Below, in pieces: positions 35,542-45,017 of a stretch of DNA of 64,000 nt. The stretch's first letter is position 1. The number at the start of each line of letters is the position of its first letter. The position numbers and the translations under genes are program-made. Source of the stretch: Porticoccaceae bacterium (lineage in GTDB: Bacteria > Pseudomonadota > Gammaproteobacteria > Pseudomonadales > Porticoccaceae); contig JABILI010000077.1 of the NCBI GenBank assembly GCA_018654575.1, positions 1-64,000 on the forward strand. Direction: 5' to 3'. The notes beneath the pieces are model-generated. The model saw only the letters and a program-made list of their open reading frames with translations. It made no database searches and was not told the DNA's origin.

Positions 35542-36713
35542 TACTCTGCACTGCCATTATTGGACGAATTCTTAACTTTTAGCTTGAGGCCTTCAATCGG
35601 CGTACCTACTGCACTAACGATGACCTCTGCGCCTTCCTTTAGGCCTTCACTAACGTAATAGTAGCCTTCATCAGAAAACACTACATTTACAGAATTAATT
35701 CGCAACCTCTGCATATCATCCACTACAGCAACCTTAGAACCCTGCAACAGCGCACTTCGTGGCACTTTGAAGACATCGCTTAAAGTCTTACCTTTTAATT
35801 TTGCAGTCACAAATGTACCCACTAACAACGGTGGCTTTCTGGCCGTCAAGGTTTGATTAAGTCTATAGGGGTCAGAGATTCGAGCTACCACATATTGAGA
35901 GCGATTAAGCTCATTGACAACGCCTTCAGATCGGACTATTACTGCCGACCAATTAGCTGGATTGCCATTTACAGAACCACTAAGCACGACCCCTTTAACA
36001 TCATTATTATTTTGGAATGATATTGGGTCCATCTGCGATAAGTCTTTTTCAGTCAGGGGCAATCTCACTTCGACAAAATCGATAGCAAATGTTTCACCGA
36101 GACGTGAACCTGTGGTGACATATTGACCAACATCCACTGACTTGACAGATACCATGCCCGCGTATGGTGCCCGAATAGTGGCTCTTTGCAATTTTAGCTG
36201 CGCCTGTTTTACCTGCGCTTGTGCTTGTAGAATATTCGCTTCAGCTTCGGCCAAGTAAGGCTTCCGCAAAGCCAAAATCGGTGCGTCCGACTCAGGCCGG
36301 CCAGTCATTTCCCACTCTTTTTTAGCTTGGACGGCTCTGGCTTTTTCAAACTCTAGTAAGGCATTTTTGCTAATTAACTGTGCCTTGGCTCGCTGTAAAT
36401 CCACTTCATGATCCGTGGGATCAAGACGCATTAATATCTCACCAGCCTTAAAAGTACCACCAACGATGAACTGCTCGGAGACTTCAAGAACAGTGCCCGA
36501 CACTTCTGAAATCAATGTTGTTCGGGTTCTTGGCCGAACTGTTCCCTGAGACTCAACGGCCAAAGTCACCTCAGTACGATTGAGTGTCTGAGTCTTAACT
36601 GCCAAGGCCGCTTCAGGCACCTCGGCTTTTACTGGCTCGGGTTTAAGCGCAGACATCAGAGCAGCAACTGCTATTGCTCCTATAACCAGCAATATGGGTG
36701 CAAAATTTTTCAT
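35541..36713 (-). CDS. RND efflux periplasmic adaptor (HlyD/MFP family)
   Basis: 390 residues: an N-terminal membrane anchor (~4–20), a lipoyl half ('LISEVSGTVLEVSEQF', ~67–82), a short helical hairpin (~110–165), the second half 'RATIRAPYAGMVSVKSVDVGQYV' as beta-barrel entry, then beta-barrel and membrane-proximal domains. No lipobox is seen, so it is membrane-anchored by its helix. It forms a two-gene operon with the pump. Confidence 0.9.
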   Translation of the reverse strand: MKNFAPILLVIGAIAVAALMSALKPEPVKAEVPEAALAVKTQTLNRTEVTLAVESQGTVRPRTRTTLISEVSGTVLEVSEQFIVGGTFKAGEILMRLDPTDHEVDLQRAKAQLISKNALLEFEKARAVQAKKEWEMTGRPESDAPILALRKPYLAEAEANILQAQAQVKQAQLKLQRATIRAPYAGMVSVKSVDVGQYVTTGSRLGETFAIDFVEVRLPLTEKDLSQMDPISFQNNNDVKGVVLSGSVNGNPANWSAVIVRSEGVVNELNRSQYVVARISDPYRLNQTLTARKPPLLVGTFVTAKLKGKTLSDVFKVPRSALLQGSKVAVVDDMQRLRINSVNVVFSDEGYYYVSEGLKEGAEVIVSAVGTPIEGLKLKVKNSSNNGSAE

Positions 36714-36886
36714 TAACTCAGGTTCCTTACTTTTAACTTGATTTCCAATAAATTCTAAGTAATAAGACGTTTCAAAATATCATTTAGATTCATTTCACCT
36801 CTAAATATATAGGGTCAGTTATACTAAAAAAGCAACTTAATCAGGCTAGGCCACATAGCTCACGTCCGCTCAGAAGAACAACGCCC

Positions 36887-37381
36887 TTATATCCAGCCCA
36901 GCAGGTCTATCAAACCGATACTGCCTGCGGTCGCGACACCAGCTGCTATGTCATCAATCATTATGCCAAGGCCACCAGAAATGTTTTTGTCCATCCACCT
37001 AATTGGCCAGGGTTTAAAAATATCGAAAAGTCGAAACAGACCAAACCCTAGAGTAATTGACAACCAAGATACGGGCAGCGCAGCCATGGCTATCCACAAG
37101 CCAACAAACTCATCCCAGACTATGCCTCCATGATCATGTACGCCCAACCGGTCGGCTGCGGCACCACAGATGTAAATGCCGACCAAGGTAGAGACGGTCA
37201 CAAACCCCAAATAGAATGGCAGAGACAACTTTGCCAAGAACACCCAAAGCACCAAACCAAACAAAGAGCCAACGGTGCCAGGCGCTTTAGGGGAAAGGCC
37301 ACTCCCAAATCCAAAGGCCAATAGCATGACAGGCGATTTAAGTAGCTCTGAAAATGTTGGATTATTGGACAAAATGATCAA
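36887..37381 (-). CDS. pgpA: Phosphatidylglycerophosphatase A
   Basis: 164 residues, membrane-bound. 'GFGSGLSPKAPGTVGSL' (~23–39), 'HDHGGIVWDEFVGLW' (~78–92) and 'DDIAAGV' near the end are PgpA signatures with the acidic metal ligands. It dephosphorylates phosphatidylglycerophosphate to phosphatidylglycerol. It starts 20 bp inside thiL and closes the riboflavin/nusB/thiL run. Confidence 0.93.
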   Translation of the reverse strand: MIILSNNPTFSELLKSPVMLLAFGFGSGLSPKAPGTVGSLFGLVLWVFLAKLSLPFYLGFVTVSTLVGIYICGAAADRLGVHDHGGIVWDEFVGLWIAMAALPVSWLSITLGFGLFRLFDIFKPWPIRWMDKNISGGLGIMIDDIAAGVATAGSIGLIDLLGWI

Positions 37382-38384
37382 AGCCTCTTGCTCTTTCCGG
37401 TGACTTAACGCCGTCTACCAAGACAGCCGAAGTGTTATCGCTACAGGGTATTATAGAGCCTATCCATGTGGCGTCTAATTCTCCCCGTGAAATCCAGTCG
37501 TCAACCATCTGATAATTCTCAGCCGGCACAGTAAAACACAACTGATAATCATCTCCGCCAAAGAGCGCCCAATCGAGACATTGATCTTGAAAATTCGACG
37601 CTAAATCTGGATGTATTGGTAACCTTCTACTATCTACGGATGCCGTAACCCCACTGGACTTACAGATATGACCTAAGTCAGCTACCAGACCATCAGATAT
37701 GTCAATGCACGCAGAAGCCAAGCCTCGTATTTTTAAACCTATGTTAATTTGGGGGAGAGGCTTATAGAACTTTAAAAGTAAGCGTTCACTTACGTTTTTA
37801 TTCATATTTTTAAAGGTATTTGTTTTTTTTGCCGCTAATAACCCAGCTGCTCCATCACCCAAAAACCCAGTCACATAAACTCGATCTCCAGTAATAGCAC
37901 CGCTGCGCACAAGGCCCTCAGTTAGGGGTACCTCTCCCAGCATGGTTATAGTTATTGTCAACGGTCCAGCCGTTGTATCTCCACCGATTAAGGCGCAATT
38001 ATAATCTACTGCGATTTCTGACAGACCGGCGCTAAACTCTTTCAACCACTGCTCATTCGCTTTTTTATGAGGTAGCGTCAAGGCTAACATGAACCATCGA
38101 GGAGTGGCCCCCATAGCCGCCATATCACTTAGATTAACGCAAAGAGTTCGCTGAGCAATTTGATAAGCACTTGCGTCGCTAGGAAAGTGCACCTCTTCCA
38201 CTAAAGTGTCGCTGGCTACCGCCAACTGAATATCCGAATGAAGGGGTAGATTTATAATCGCGGCATCATCGCCTATACCTAAAGCAACCCCATCTTGACC
38301 TGTCAGATCTTTAAAATAGTCTGCGATAATGTCAAATTCGCTAAGTCGGAAAGATGTTTTTTGAGTCAGAGTTTTCCGCTCCAT
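37362..38384 (-). CDS. thiL: Thiamine-monophosphate kinase
   Basis: 340 residues. 'GIGDDAAII' (~36–44), 'NLSDMAAMGATP' (~82–93), 'LIGGDTT' and 'CIDISDGLVADLGHI' (~212–226) are ThiL motifs for ATP and magnesium. It phosphorylates thiamine monophosphate to thiamine pyrophosphate. It lies 9 bp after nusB and overlaps pgpA, the usual gammaproteobacterial order. Confidence 0.93.
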   Translation of the reverse strand: MERKTLTQKTSFRLSEFDIIADYFKDLTGQDGVALGIGDDAAIINLPLHSDIQLAVASDTLVEEVHFPSDASAYQIAQRTLCVNLSDMAAMGATPRWFMLALTLPHKKANEQWLKEFSAGLSEIAVDYNCALIGGDTTAGPLTITITMLGEVPLTEGLVRSGAITGDRVYVTGFLGDGAAGLLAAKKTNTFKNMNKNVSERLLLKFYKPLPQINIGLKIRGLASACIDISDGLVADLGHICKSSGVTASVDSRRLPIHPDLASNFQDQCLDWALFGGDDYQLCFTVPAENYQMVDDWISRGELDATWIGSIIPCSDNTSAVLVDGVKSPERARGFDHFVQ

Positions 38385-38393
38385 CGCCAGTAT

Positions 38394-38834
38394 TTATACG
38401 GCTTTATTTGCTATAACTTCAATGGAACGGCGGTCTATAGCGACACGATCAAGAACACCATTTATAAATTTAAACGCGTCCGTGGGGCCAAAGGTTTTTG
38501 CAAGATTAACACCTTCGTTGATCACTACCTTATAAGGCACTTCGATGGTATAGAGCATTTCATAGGTCGATAAACGCAAAACAGCGCGAGAAATTGGATC
38601 CAGTCGCTTATTTTCACGGTCAAGATGCGGCTCAAATGCGCTGTCAACCTCAGCTAAGTTCTTGGGGACGCCAAATAATATATTATGAAATAGTTTACTA
38701 TCGACTTTAGTCATGTTGTGATCAGTATGAAATTCAGCCTCTATCGTCTCCAAGTCAGTGCCACTCATTTCCCATGAGTAGAGTGCCTGAACAACCATTC
38801 TTCGTGCTTTCTGTCGCTCTCTAGATTTAGACAT
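38394..38834 (-). CDS. nusB: Transcription antitermination factor NusB
   Basis: 146 residues, all helical. 'RQKARRMVVQALYSWEMSG' (~6–24) is the NusB opening; 'LDRVDRENKRLDPISRAVLRLSTYEML'-like middle and 'EGVNLAKTFGPTDAFKFINGVLD' match the C-terminal half. It binds boxA RNA with S10 in rRNA antitermination. Its ATG directly follows the ribH stop (TAGATG), so translation is coupled. Confidence 0.94.
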   Translation of the reverse strand: MSKSRERQKARRMVVQALYSWEMSGTDLETIEAEFHTDHNMTKVDSKLFHNILFGVPKNLAEVDSAFEPHLDRENKRLDPISRAVLRLSTYEMLYTIEVPYKVVINEGVNLAKTFGPTDAFKFINGVLDRVAIDRRSIEVIANKAV

Positions 38835-39317
38835 CTACGCGTCACCGTCCATCTGTTTAAACATTGCTAACATCTCAAGAACGGTCAAAGCAGCCTCTTC
38901 ACCTTTATTCTCAGCATTATTTCCCGAGCGCTCTAACGACTGCTCTAAAGTGTCAGTGGTCAGCAGTCCAAAGGCAACTGGTAAGTTCTCTCTTAACCCA
39001 ACTTCTCCAATCCCTCGGGTTGTCTCTGAGCAAACATAATCAAAGTGGGGAGTGTCGCCACGGATGACACAACCCAAAGCTATCACTCCATCAAAACGCC
39101 CTGTTTGGGCCGCTCTCTGACTTGCTAAGGGCAATTCAAAAGCACCTGGCACTCGATATACCTCCAGAGTATCATTACTGATTCCATGACGGCTCAGAGC
39201 GCGAACTGCACCCGCCAATAACCCATCAGTCACCTCTGAGTTCCAACGCGCTGCAACAACTGCTATGCGCACTGCGCCAACATTGAAATTGCCTTCTTCT
39301 GGTCTGTATTCACCCAT
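38835..39317 (-). CDS. ribH: 6,7-dimethyl-8-ribityllumazine synthase
   Basis: 160 residues. 'AVVAARWNSEVTDGLLAGA' (~18–36), 'VPGAFELPLASQRA' (~56–69), 'ALGCVIRGDTPHFDYV' (~79–94, catalytic His) and 'PVAFGLLTTDTLEQ' (~112–125) are all present. It joins the pyrimidine and the butanone phosphate to lumazine, the penultimate step of riboflavin synthesis. Immediately followed by nusB. Confidence 0.95.
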   Translation of the reverse strand: MGEYRPEEGNFNVGAVRIAVVAARWNSEVTDGLLAGAVRALSRHGISNDTLEVYRVPGAFELPLASQRAAQTGRFDGVIALGCVIRGDTPHFDYVCSETTRGIGEVGLRENLPVAFGLLTTDTLEQSLERSGNNAENKGEEAALTVLEMLAMFKQMDGDA

Positions 39318-39366
39318 TTATAATTCCTACTCTTTTAAATTAACGCTATTAATAGTGCTGAAGGCA

Positions 39367-40485
39367 TTAATCGCAATCAACGTATTCCACTACCTCAAGG
39401 TCAAAACCAGAGATTGCGCTAAACTTAAATGGCGCACTCATTAGACGCATTTTATGTACGCCCAAATCCATCAAAATTTGCGACCCCGTGCCCACCTGCT
39501 GATAAACGACATCACTTGCTGATTGAGCACCACCAATACTGGGGTTAACAATCATATCGATACTGTTATCAATATCCTCTGCAGTTTCAGGATAGTAGAC
39601 CAATACCACTGCACCACGCCCTTCCTTAGCAACACGCTCTAGAGCGCTATGGAAAGACCAGGATTTGAATTTTCCGTCCGACTCCAGTGCCAATATATCT
39701 CTTGCAGAACGATTAATGTGAACCCGCACTAGAGATGGCTCATCTGTACTTACATCACCCATCACCAACGCAAAATGTTTTTCATTGCGAGCATTGTCCA
39801 AATAAGTCTTTAAAAGAAATTCGCCATAGTGAGTGGTCACAATGCGTTCATTAATACATTGGGTCGTTTTCTCTGTCACCAGACGATAATGAATTAGGTC
39901 TGCAATAGTGCCAATTTTAAGCTCATGCTTCTCGGCAAATTTCTCAAGGTCATCGCGCCGAGCCATGGTGCCATCTTCGTTCATGACCTCCACAATCACG
40001 GCGGCGGACTCAAAACCCGCAATTCTGGCCAAATCACAACCCGCTTCAGTATGACCAGCTCGACTCAATACCCCACCTGGCTGGGCTTTAAGGGGAAAAA
40101 TATGTCCAGGCTGAACAATATCATTTGGCTTGGCATTACTCGCTACCGCCGCCTGTACAGTTCGCGCCCGGTCGGCTGCAGATATCCCTGTGGTTACCCC
40201 CTCTGCCGCCTCAATAGAAAGCGTAAAGGGTGTTCCATGACTTGAAGCGTTGCTGTCGTCATTAACCATCATCGCTAAATCAAGCTGTTTGCAGCGTTGG
40301 TCATTCAGAGTCAGACAAATCAGTCCACGAGCATAGGTCGCCATGAAGTTAATATCTTGCGGGCGCACCATCGGTGCAGCCATAACCAAGTCACCCTCAT
40401 TCTCTCGGTCTTCGTCATCCATTAAAATAACCATCTTGCCTTGACGGATATCTTCGAGTAACTCTTCTACTGTGTTTAACACCAT
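39367..40485 (-). CDS. ribB: 3,4-dihydroxy-2-butanone-4-phosphate synthase with degenerate RibA-like domain (RibBX type)
   Basis: 372 residues from the ATG at 40485 (GGAAGAG about 9 nt upstream; a frame-extending ATG at 40518 has poor spacing). Residues 1–~200 are RibB: 'MDDEDRENEGDLVMAA' and 'RAGHTEAGCDLARIAG' with the active-site acids and His. The remaining ~170 residues have the RibA fold outline (GEF.L..Y, 'GDVSTDEPSLVRVH', 'TGSQILMDLGVHKMRL') but no zinc CxDxxxxxxxxCxC set and no QEGRGIG. So only RibB activity is expected. This RibBX architecture is known in proteobacteria; ribA at 31538–32134 supplies the missing step. Confidence 0.9.
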   Translation of the reverse strand: MVLNTVEELLEDIRQGKMVILMDDEDRENEGDLVMAAPMVRPQDINFMATYARGLICLTLNDQRCKQLDLAMMVNDDSNASSHGTPFTLSIEAAEGVTTGISAADRARTVQAAVASNAKPNDIVQPGHIFPLKAQPGGVLSRAGHTEAGCDLARIAGFESAAVIVEVMNEDGTMARRDDLEKFAEKHELKIGTIADLIHYRLVTEKTTQCINERIVTTHYGEFLLKTYLDNARNEKHFALVMGDVSTDEPSLVRVHINRSARDILALESDGKFKSWSFHSALERVAKEGRGAVVLVYYPETAEDIDNSIDMIVNPSIGGAQSASDVVYQQVGTGSQILMDLGVHKMRLMSAPFKFSAISGFDLEVVEYVDCD

Positions 40486-40521
40486 GTCGTTTGTCTCTTC
40501 CAGTTTATGTACCATCACTCT

Positions 40522-41127
40522 TTAGTCAGCTGCTTTATCGCCAAGCAATAACCGCTCTAAATACCGAGCCACCAAATCAATCTCAAGATTCACCTGAGTA
40601 CCAACATCGTACTGTCCAATCACAGTATGAATCAGTGTTTGCGGAATAATATTTAACTCAAATTCCGCACCTTCAACATTATTGACCGTCAAGCTTGTGC
40701 CATCAACGGTAATTGAGCCTTTTTGGGCAATGTATTTAGCAAGCTCACGCGGAGCGAGAATCCTTAGCCTCCAAGAGCGTGCATCCTCATAAAAAGCGGT
40801 CACCTCTCCAAGCCCATCAACATGGCCCGACACGATATGGCCGCCAAATCGATCACTCGCGAGCATGGCCTTTTCAAGGTTGACTCGAGTACCGACGCCC
40901 CAACCACCAATTGTGGTCAAACTTAATGTCTCAACAGACACGTCAGCGATAAACCCTTCGCCGGTTAACTCGACAGCCGTCAGACATGCACCGCTGCAAG
41001 CGATGCTATCGCCCAAACCGACATCACCCAAGCTCAAATCACCCGTGTTAATAGTCAATCGAACATCGCCACCTCGAGGCTCCAAATTAGTGACTCCACC
41101 AACAGCCGTAATAATTCCTGTAAACAT
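40522..41127 (-). CDS. ribE: Riboflavin synthase
   Basis: 201 residues, two lumazine-binding repeats. It opens 'MFTGIITAVGGV'; repeat 1 has 'DSIACSGACLTAVE' and 'VSVETLSLTT', repeat 2 'KGSITVDGTSLTVN' and 'IPQTLIHT'. It dismutates two lumazines to riboflavin. It sits between ribD (60 bp upstream) and ribB (36 bp to the chosen start). Confidence 0.95.
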   Translation of the reverse strand: MFTGIITAVGGVTNLEPRGGDVRLTINTGDLSLGDVGLGDSIACSGACLTAVELTGEGFIADVSVETLSLTTIGGWGVGTRVNLEKAMLASDRFGGHIVSGHVDGLGEVTAFYEDARSWRLRILAPRELAKYIAQKGSITVDGTSLTVNNVEGAEFELNIIPQTLIHTVIGQYDVGTQVNLEIDLVARYLERLLLGDKAAD

Positions 41128-41187
41128 AACTTTTCGTCCTAACTATAAATTTTAAATTTCATCATGCCACCCTACGCACAATCAGTA

Positions 41188-42309
41188 TTAATAATCTTTA
41201 TCTGGATACAAAGTAATACGGAGGTCCTCTCCAATTTGTCTAATGTCTTTTATAGACAATGCAAGATGAGCATCGATCGTATTAATCGCCAAATCAAACA
41301 TAGGTCGTGCGTCGCTGCCAAATAATTTAGGTGCCCAGTAGCACACTAATTCGTCCAATAACCCCTCAGCCACAAAAGCACCCGCTAAGCCAGCGCCAGC
41401 CTCCACCATGACTCGATTACAGTTGCGGGAGGCTAGCTCAATTAGCAGCGCCTGCAGATCAATATGATTTCCATTGGCCGGCAAAAATACAACCTCTGCC
41501 CCAGTATCAATAAGTGCCTGAGCCTTTTTCCGTTGACCGTTATCATCCAAGGTGGCAATCAGCGTGTTGCCAGGCTGGGCGAGCATTCTAGCACTAGGTT
41601 GCATCTGAAGTTGACTATCAACAACAACTCGTAAGGGTTGAATTAGCGGGTCATGCACACCCAGCTCTTCTCTCGTTATCCGCACTGTTAGTGAGGGGTC
41701 GTCCATTAACTGCGTACCGATGCCTGTAATGATTGCGCAACTTGCGGCACGCAATCGTTGCACGTCTTGCCGAGATGCCGGTGTAGTCACCCACTGGCTT
41801 TGGCCGCTCGCCATTGCCGTGCGGCCATCCATGCTTGCTGCCATCTTAACCAATACCCAAGGCAACCCATGCTCATGGCGCTTAAAAAAACCTTTATTTA
41901 CCTCTCGGGCCTGATCTTCAAGTAATCCGCACTCAACCTCTATGCCTGCTTCTTGCAGCAATTTGATACCTGAACCAGCCACAACAGGATTAGGGTCTTC
42001 GCAGGCTATAACAACTCTTGCTACTCGCGCTTCGATCAATGCTAGGGCGCAGGGCCCAGTCTTCCCTTGATGACTACAAGGCTCCAACGTCACATAAACG
42101 CAGCTATTGGCCGCATCAGACACCTGATTAAGCGCTTCAATCTCCGCATGATTGCCGCCAGATGGCCGCGTCGAGCCCTCGCCTACAATCTGATCACCGA
42201 TAGAGATCACACATCCAATAGTTGGATTAGGAGACGAGGTATAGCGCCCTTTGGCCGCCAACACCAAGGCTCTAGACATCATTTCGCGATCAACTATAGA
42301 GAAACTCAC
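41188..42309 (-). CDS. ribD: Riboflavin biosynthesis deaminase/reductase RibD
   Basis: 373 residues. N-terminal deaminase: '[10 protein letters not shown]' (zinc His and Glu, ~53) and '[13 protein letters not shown]' (zinc Cys pair, ~75–87). C-terminal reductase: '[14 protein letters not shown]', '[15 protein letters not shown]' and '[13 protein letters not shown]'. It performs the second and third steps of riboflavin synthesis. Its ATG overlaps the nrdR stop (ATGA). Confidence 0.95.
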   Translation of the reverse strand: MSFSIVDREMMSRALVLAAKGRYTSSPNPTIGCVISIGDQIVGEGSTRPSGGNHAEIEALNQVSDAANSCVYVTLEPCSHQGKTGPCALALIEARVARVVIACEDPNPVVAGSGIKLLQEAGIEVECGLLEDQAREVNKGFFKRHEHGLPWVLVKMAASMDGRTAMASGQSQWVTTPASRQDVQRLRAASCAIITGIGTQLMDDPSLTVRITREELGVHDPLIQPLRVVVDSQLQMQPSARMLAQPGNTLIATLDDNGQRKKAQALIDTGAEVVFLPANGNHIDLQALLIELASRNCNRVMVEAGAGLAGAFVAEGLLDELVCYWAPKLFGSDARPMFDLAINTIDAHLALSIKDIRQIGEDLRITLYPDKDY

Positions 42310-42782
42310 TGCCCTTCTTCCAGAGAAGGTTTTTTATCTTTTAATCGATTGAGTTCATCTTGAAATTCACTTAAGTCCTGAAAACTTCGATACACCGAGG
42401 CAAATCGGATATAAGCAACTTCATCCAATTCATGAAGCTGGGCCATAACTTCTTCACCAATAATGCGAGAGTTAATTTCTCGCTCACCCGTGACCTGGAG
42501 GAAATGTTTTATTTGAGAAAGAGAAATTTCAATTTGCTCAATAGAAACAGGTCGCTTTTCCAAAGCACGCTGCAATCCAGCCCGGAGCTTTTCTTCATTA
42601 AATGGCTCACGAGTGCCATCGCTTTTAATTACTCGGGGCATCACCAATTCGGCAAGCTCATAGGTAGTAAACCGCTCACTGCAATCTACGCACTCGCGAC
42701 GGCGGCGAACTTGACCGCCCTCAGCAACCAATCGCGAATCGACGACTTTGGTGTCATCTGCATTACAAAACGGACAATACAT
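42306..42782 (-). CDS. nrdR: Transcriptional repressor NrdR
   Basis: 158 residues from the ATG giving '[17 protein letters not shown]', the universal NrdR start; a frame-extending ATG at 42809 adds nine unusual residues. The zinc ribbon uses C3, C6 and the Cys pair in '[16 protein letters not shown]' (~31–34). The ATP-cone follows at ~49–139 ('[20 protein letters not shown]'). It represses ribonucleotide reductase genes via NrdR boxes. Coupled to ribD. Confidence 0.95.
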   Translation of the reverse strand: MYCPFCNADDTKVVDSRLVAEGGQVRRRRECVDCSERFTTYELAELVMPRVIKSDGTREPFNEEKLRAGLQRALEKRPVSIEQIEISLSQIKHFLQVTGEREINSRIIGEEVMAQLHELDEVAYIRFASVYRSFQDLSEFQDELNRLKDKKPSLEEGQ

Positions 42783-42862
42783 AACTAAGCTCGTAAAAGT
42801 GAAGCTCAAAAAATGGAGCGTTATTCTAGCACAACAACTACTGTTATTAGCCTAGTCTGGAC

Positions 42863-43585
42863 TTAAGGCTGATCCATTGGCATAAGGCCAACGTCATCAC
42901 CCGAATGATCATAAAGCATACCCCTGCTGGTGAATACTGTTCGATGTCGCGGCCCTGGCAAAGCTGGATTGATCGAAGCATAACCCGCATCCCCAGGATA
43001 CAGACAAACTATCTCATCTTGGAATTGGCATATCCTTGGCGTTACCTCGTGCGGCTTGCGTACCGCTAGTGCGCTACAGGCTGATTCGGAGGTCTCGTAA
43101 TGCGTCAAAAGACTTAGCGAAAGGTATGTAGGCGGCATAAGCGTTAACCCGCCTTGGTGATGCAGGGTAATGGCGTCTTCAGGACTGATCCATTGGAATT
43201 CGTGAATCTCACCGTCATCAATAATAACTTTTCCCGAGTCACCATCGACATTGCCGACAAAAAACCAAGTGGCGAAACGCCGCTTTTCCCCCGCAGGGGT
43301 AGTCCAATTACAAAAATGGATCAAGTCTTGACAGGGTACATTAAGGCCACATTCCTCGCTAATCTCTCGCACTGCTGCTGTCACAGCGGCCTCTTGCTCG
43401 GTAGCCGCAGCCTCTAACTCATCAATGTTAATTGCACCGCCAGGAAACACCCAGACACCACCAGCGAATGCTAGTTTGGCGTTACGTCTTAACAACAGCG
43501 TTTCTATGCCCTTATCTGAGTTTCGCAACAAAACCGCAGTAGCCGCTAAGCGGAGTGGCACAGATTGGTCAGACATAGATGTCAC
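42863..43585 (-). CDS. Nudix hydrolase, NUDT19-like
   Basis: 240 residues. 'GGVWVFPGGAINIDELEAA' (~41–59) followed after an insertion by 'AVREISEECGL' (~71–81): a Nudix box stretched by extra residues between the Gly and the REXXEEXG part, as in NUDT19/RP2p-type CoA diphosphatases. Likely substrate is CoA or an acyl-CoA, by family resemblance only. The C-terminal ~80 residues are not Nudix. It is inserted between glyA and nrdR, genes that are often direct neighbours. Confidence 0.8.
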   Translation of the reverse strand: MTSMSDQSVPLRLAATAVLLRNSDKGIETLLLRRNAKLAFAGGVWVFPGGAINIDELEAAATEQEAAVTAAVREISEECGLNVPCQDLIHFCNWTTPAGEKRRFATWFFVGNVDGDSGKVIIDDGEIHEFQWISPEDAITLHHQGGLTLMPPTYLSLSLLTHYETSESACSALAVRKPHEVTPRICQFQDEIVCLYPGDAGYASINPALPGPRHRTVFTSRGMLYDHSGDDVGLMPMDQP

Positions 43586-43635
43586 CTAGTTATTAAGGCA
43601 GGCTGTTCTAACACGACAGCTTAGTCCCAAGAAAA

Positions 43636-44895
43636 TCAGCCATAAACTGGGAAGCGCTGGCATATTTTTAGAACCTTCAGCTTAGTCTCAGCAATTACCG
43701 TTTCCGAAGTGCCATTTCCAAGGCTATCGAGAATGTCACACATCCAATTCGTCAGCTCAACCGTTTCATCTAAACCGAAGCCGCGAGTTGTGATCGCTGG
43801 CGTGCCAACACGCAACCCTGAGGTGACAAACGGAGACCGAGGATCGTTAGGAACAGCATTTTTATTGACAGTAATAAACGCCTCCCCCATAGCACGGTCA
43901 GCATCAGTTCCGGTGTACTCTTTACCAATCAAGCTGACCAACATGAGATGATTTTCAGTACCATTAGAGACGATACTGATACCACGCTCCATAAATGTTG
44001 CGGCCATCGCCTTAGCGTTTGCAACAACCTGTTTTTGATAAATCACGAACTCTTCGCTCGCGGCTTCTTTGAAAGCAATAGCCTTAGCTGCAATCACATG
44101 ACAGAGCGGACCGCCTTGGCTACCGGGGAAAACGGCAGAGTTACATTTCTTTGCAATCTCAGCATCATTAGTCAAAATAATTCCGCCACGAGGACCACGT
44201 AATGTCTTGTGCGTCGTAGATGTCACAACATGAGCATACGGTATTGGACTTGGATAAACACCTGCAGCAACCAAGCCTGAGACATGCGCCATATCTACAA
44301 GTAAGTAAGCGCCCACTTTGTCTGCAATCTCTCTAAACTTGGCCCAATCCATAATTCCCGAGTAGGCTGAAAAGCCCGCAATAATCATAGCCGGCTTATG
44401 CTCAATAGCCAGTGACTCAACTTGCTCATAGTCGATCAAGCCTGTATCGGCATTTAGCCCGTACTGAATTGGATTGTAGAGCTTCCCAGAAAAATTGGGC
44501 TTGGCCCCATGCGTAAGATGGCCGCCATCCGCCAAACTCATTCCCAGCACAGTATCACCACCTTTGATCAGCGCTAAAAATACAGCGCTGTTAGCCTGAG
44601 AGCCTGAGTGCGGCTGCACGTTGGCATATTCAGCCTCATAGAGGCTTTTTAATCGATCAATAGCCAGTTGCTCGGCAACATCAACATATTCACAGCCGCC
44701 GTAATAGCGCTTGCCGGGATAACCTTCTGCATATTTGTTAGTCATCTTGCCGCCCTGAGCCTCCATGACCGCAAGACTGGTGTAGTTCTCTGAGGCGATT
44801 AGCTCAATATGCTGCTCTTGACGCTGATCTTCAAGTTGAATGGCCTGCCATAGTTCAGGGTCAATATTTTCAATGGTATGATCTTTATCAAACAT
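43636..44895 (-). CDS. glyA: Serine hydroxymethyltransferase
   Basis: 419 residues. '[18 protein letters not shown]' (~30–47), '[15 protein letters not shown]' (~59–73), '[15 protein letters not shown]' (~199–213) and '[14 protein letters not shown]' with the PLP lysine (~225–238) are present. It interconverts serine and glycine while charging tetrahydrofolate with C1 units. If the DmdA-like protein feeds methyl-THF into the pool, this enzyme shares that pool. It leads the glyA–Nudix–nrdR–rib cluster. Confidence 0.96.
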   Translation of the reverse strand: MFDKDHTIENIDPELWQAIQLEDQRQEQHIELIASENYTSLAVMEAQGGKMTNKYAEGYPGKRYYGGCEYVDVAEQLAIDRLKSLYEAEYANVQPHSGSQANSAVFLALIKGGDTVLGMSLADGGHLTHGAKPNFSGKLYNPIQYGLNADTGLIDYEQVESLAIEHKPAMIIAGFSAYSGIMDWAKFREIADKVGAYLLVDMAHVSGLVAAGVYPSPIPYAHVVTSTTHKTLRGPRGGIILTNDAEIAKKCNSAVFPGSQGGPLCHVIAAKAIAFKEAASEEFVIYQKQVVANAKAMAATFMERGISIVSNGTENHLMLVSLIGKEYTGTDADRAMGEAFITVNKNAVPNDPRSPFVTSGLRVGTPAITTRGFGLDETVELTNWMCDILDSLGNGTSETVIAETKLKVLKICQRFPVYG

Positions 44896-45017
44896 GATTC
44901 AAAGGTTTCCTAAGGAGTTAAATCGAGTTACAAGGTGAAAACAGAGTTTACCTTAAATGGCCAAGCCCTTACAGCCTGATGGCCAACTTCCGGCTTCAAA
45001 GAAAACAAAAATATTAT

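Noticed and set aside
43481-43500. Third copy of the ECF-like -10 run (ACGTCTTAACAACA)
   Set aside because: It lies inside the Nudix coding sequence (Leu-Leu-Arg-Arg codons), in antisense, without a TGANNC element at 17 bp.
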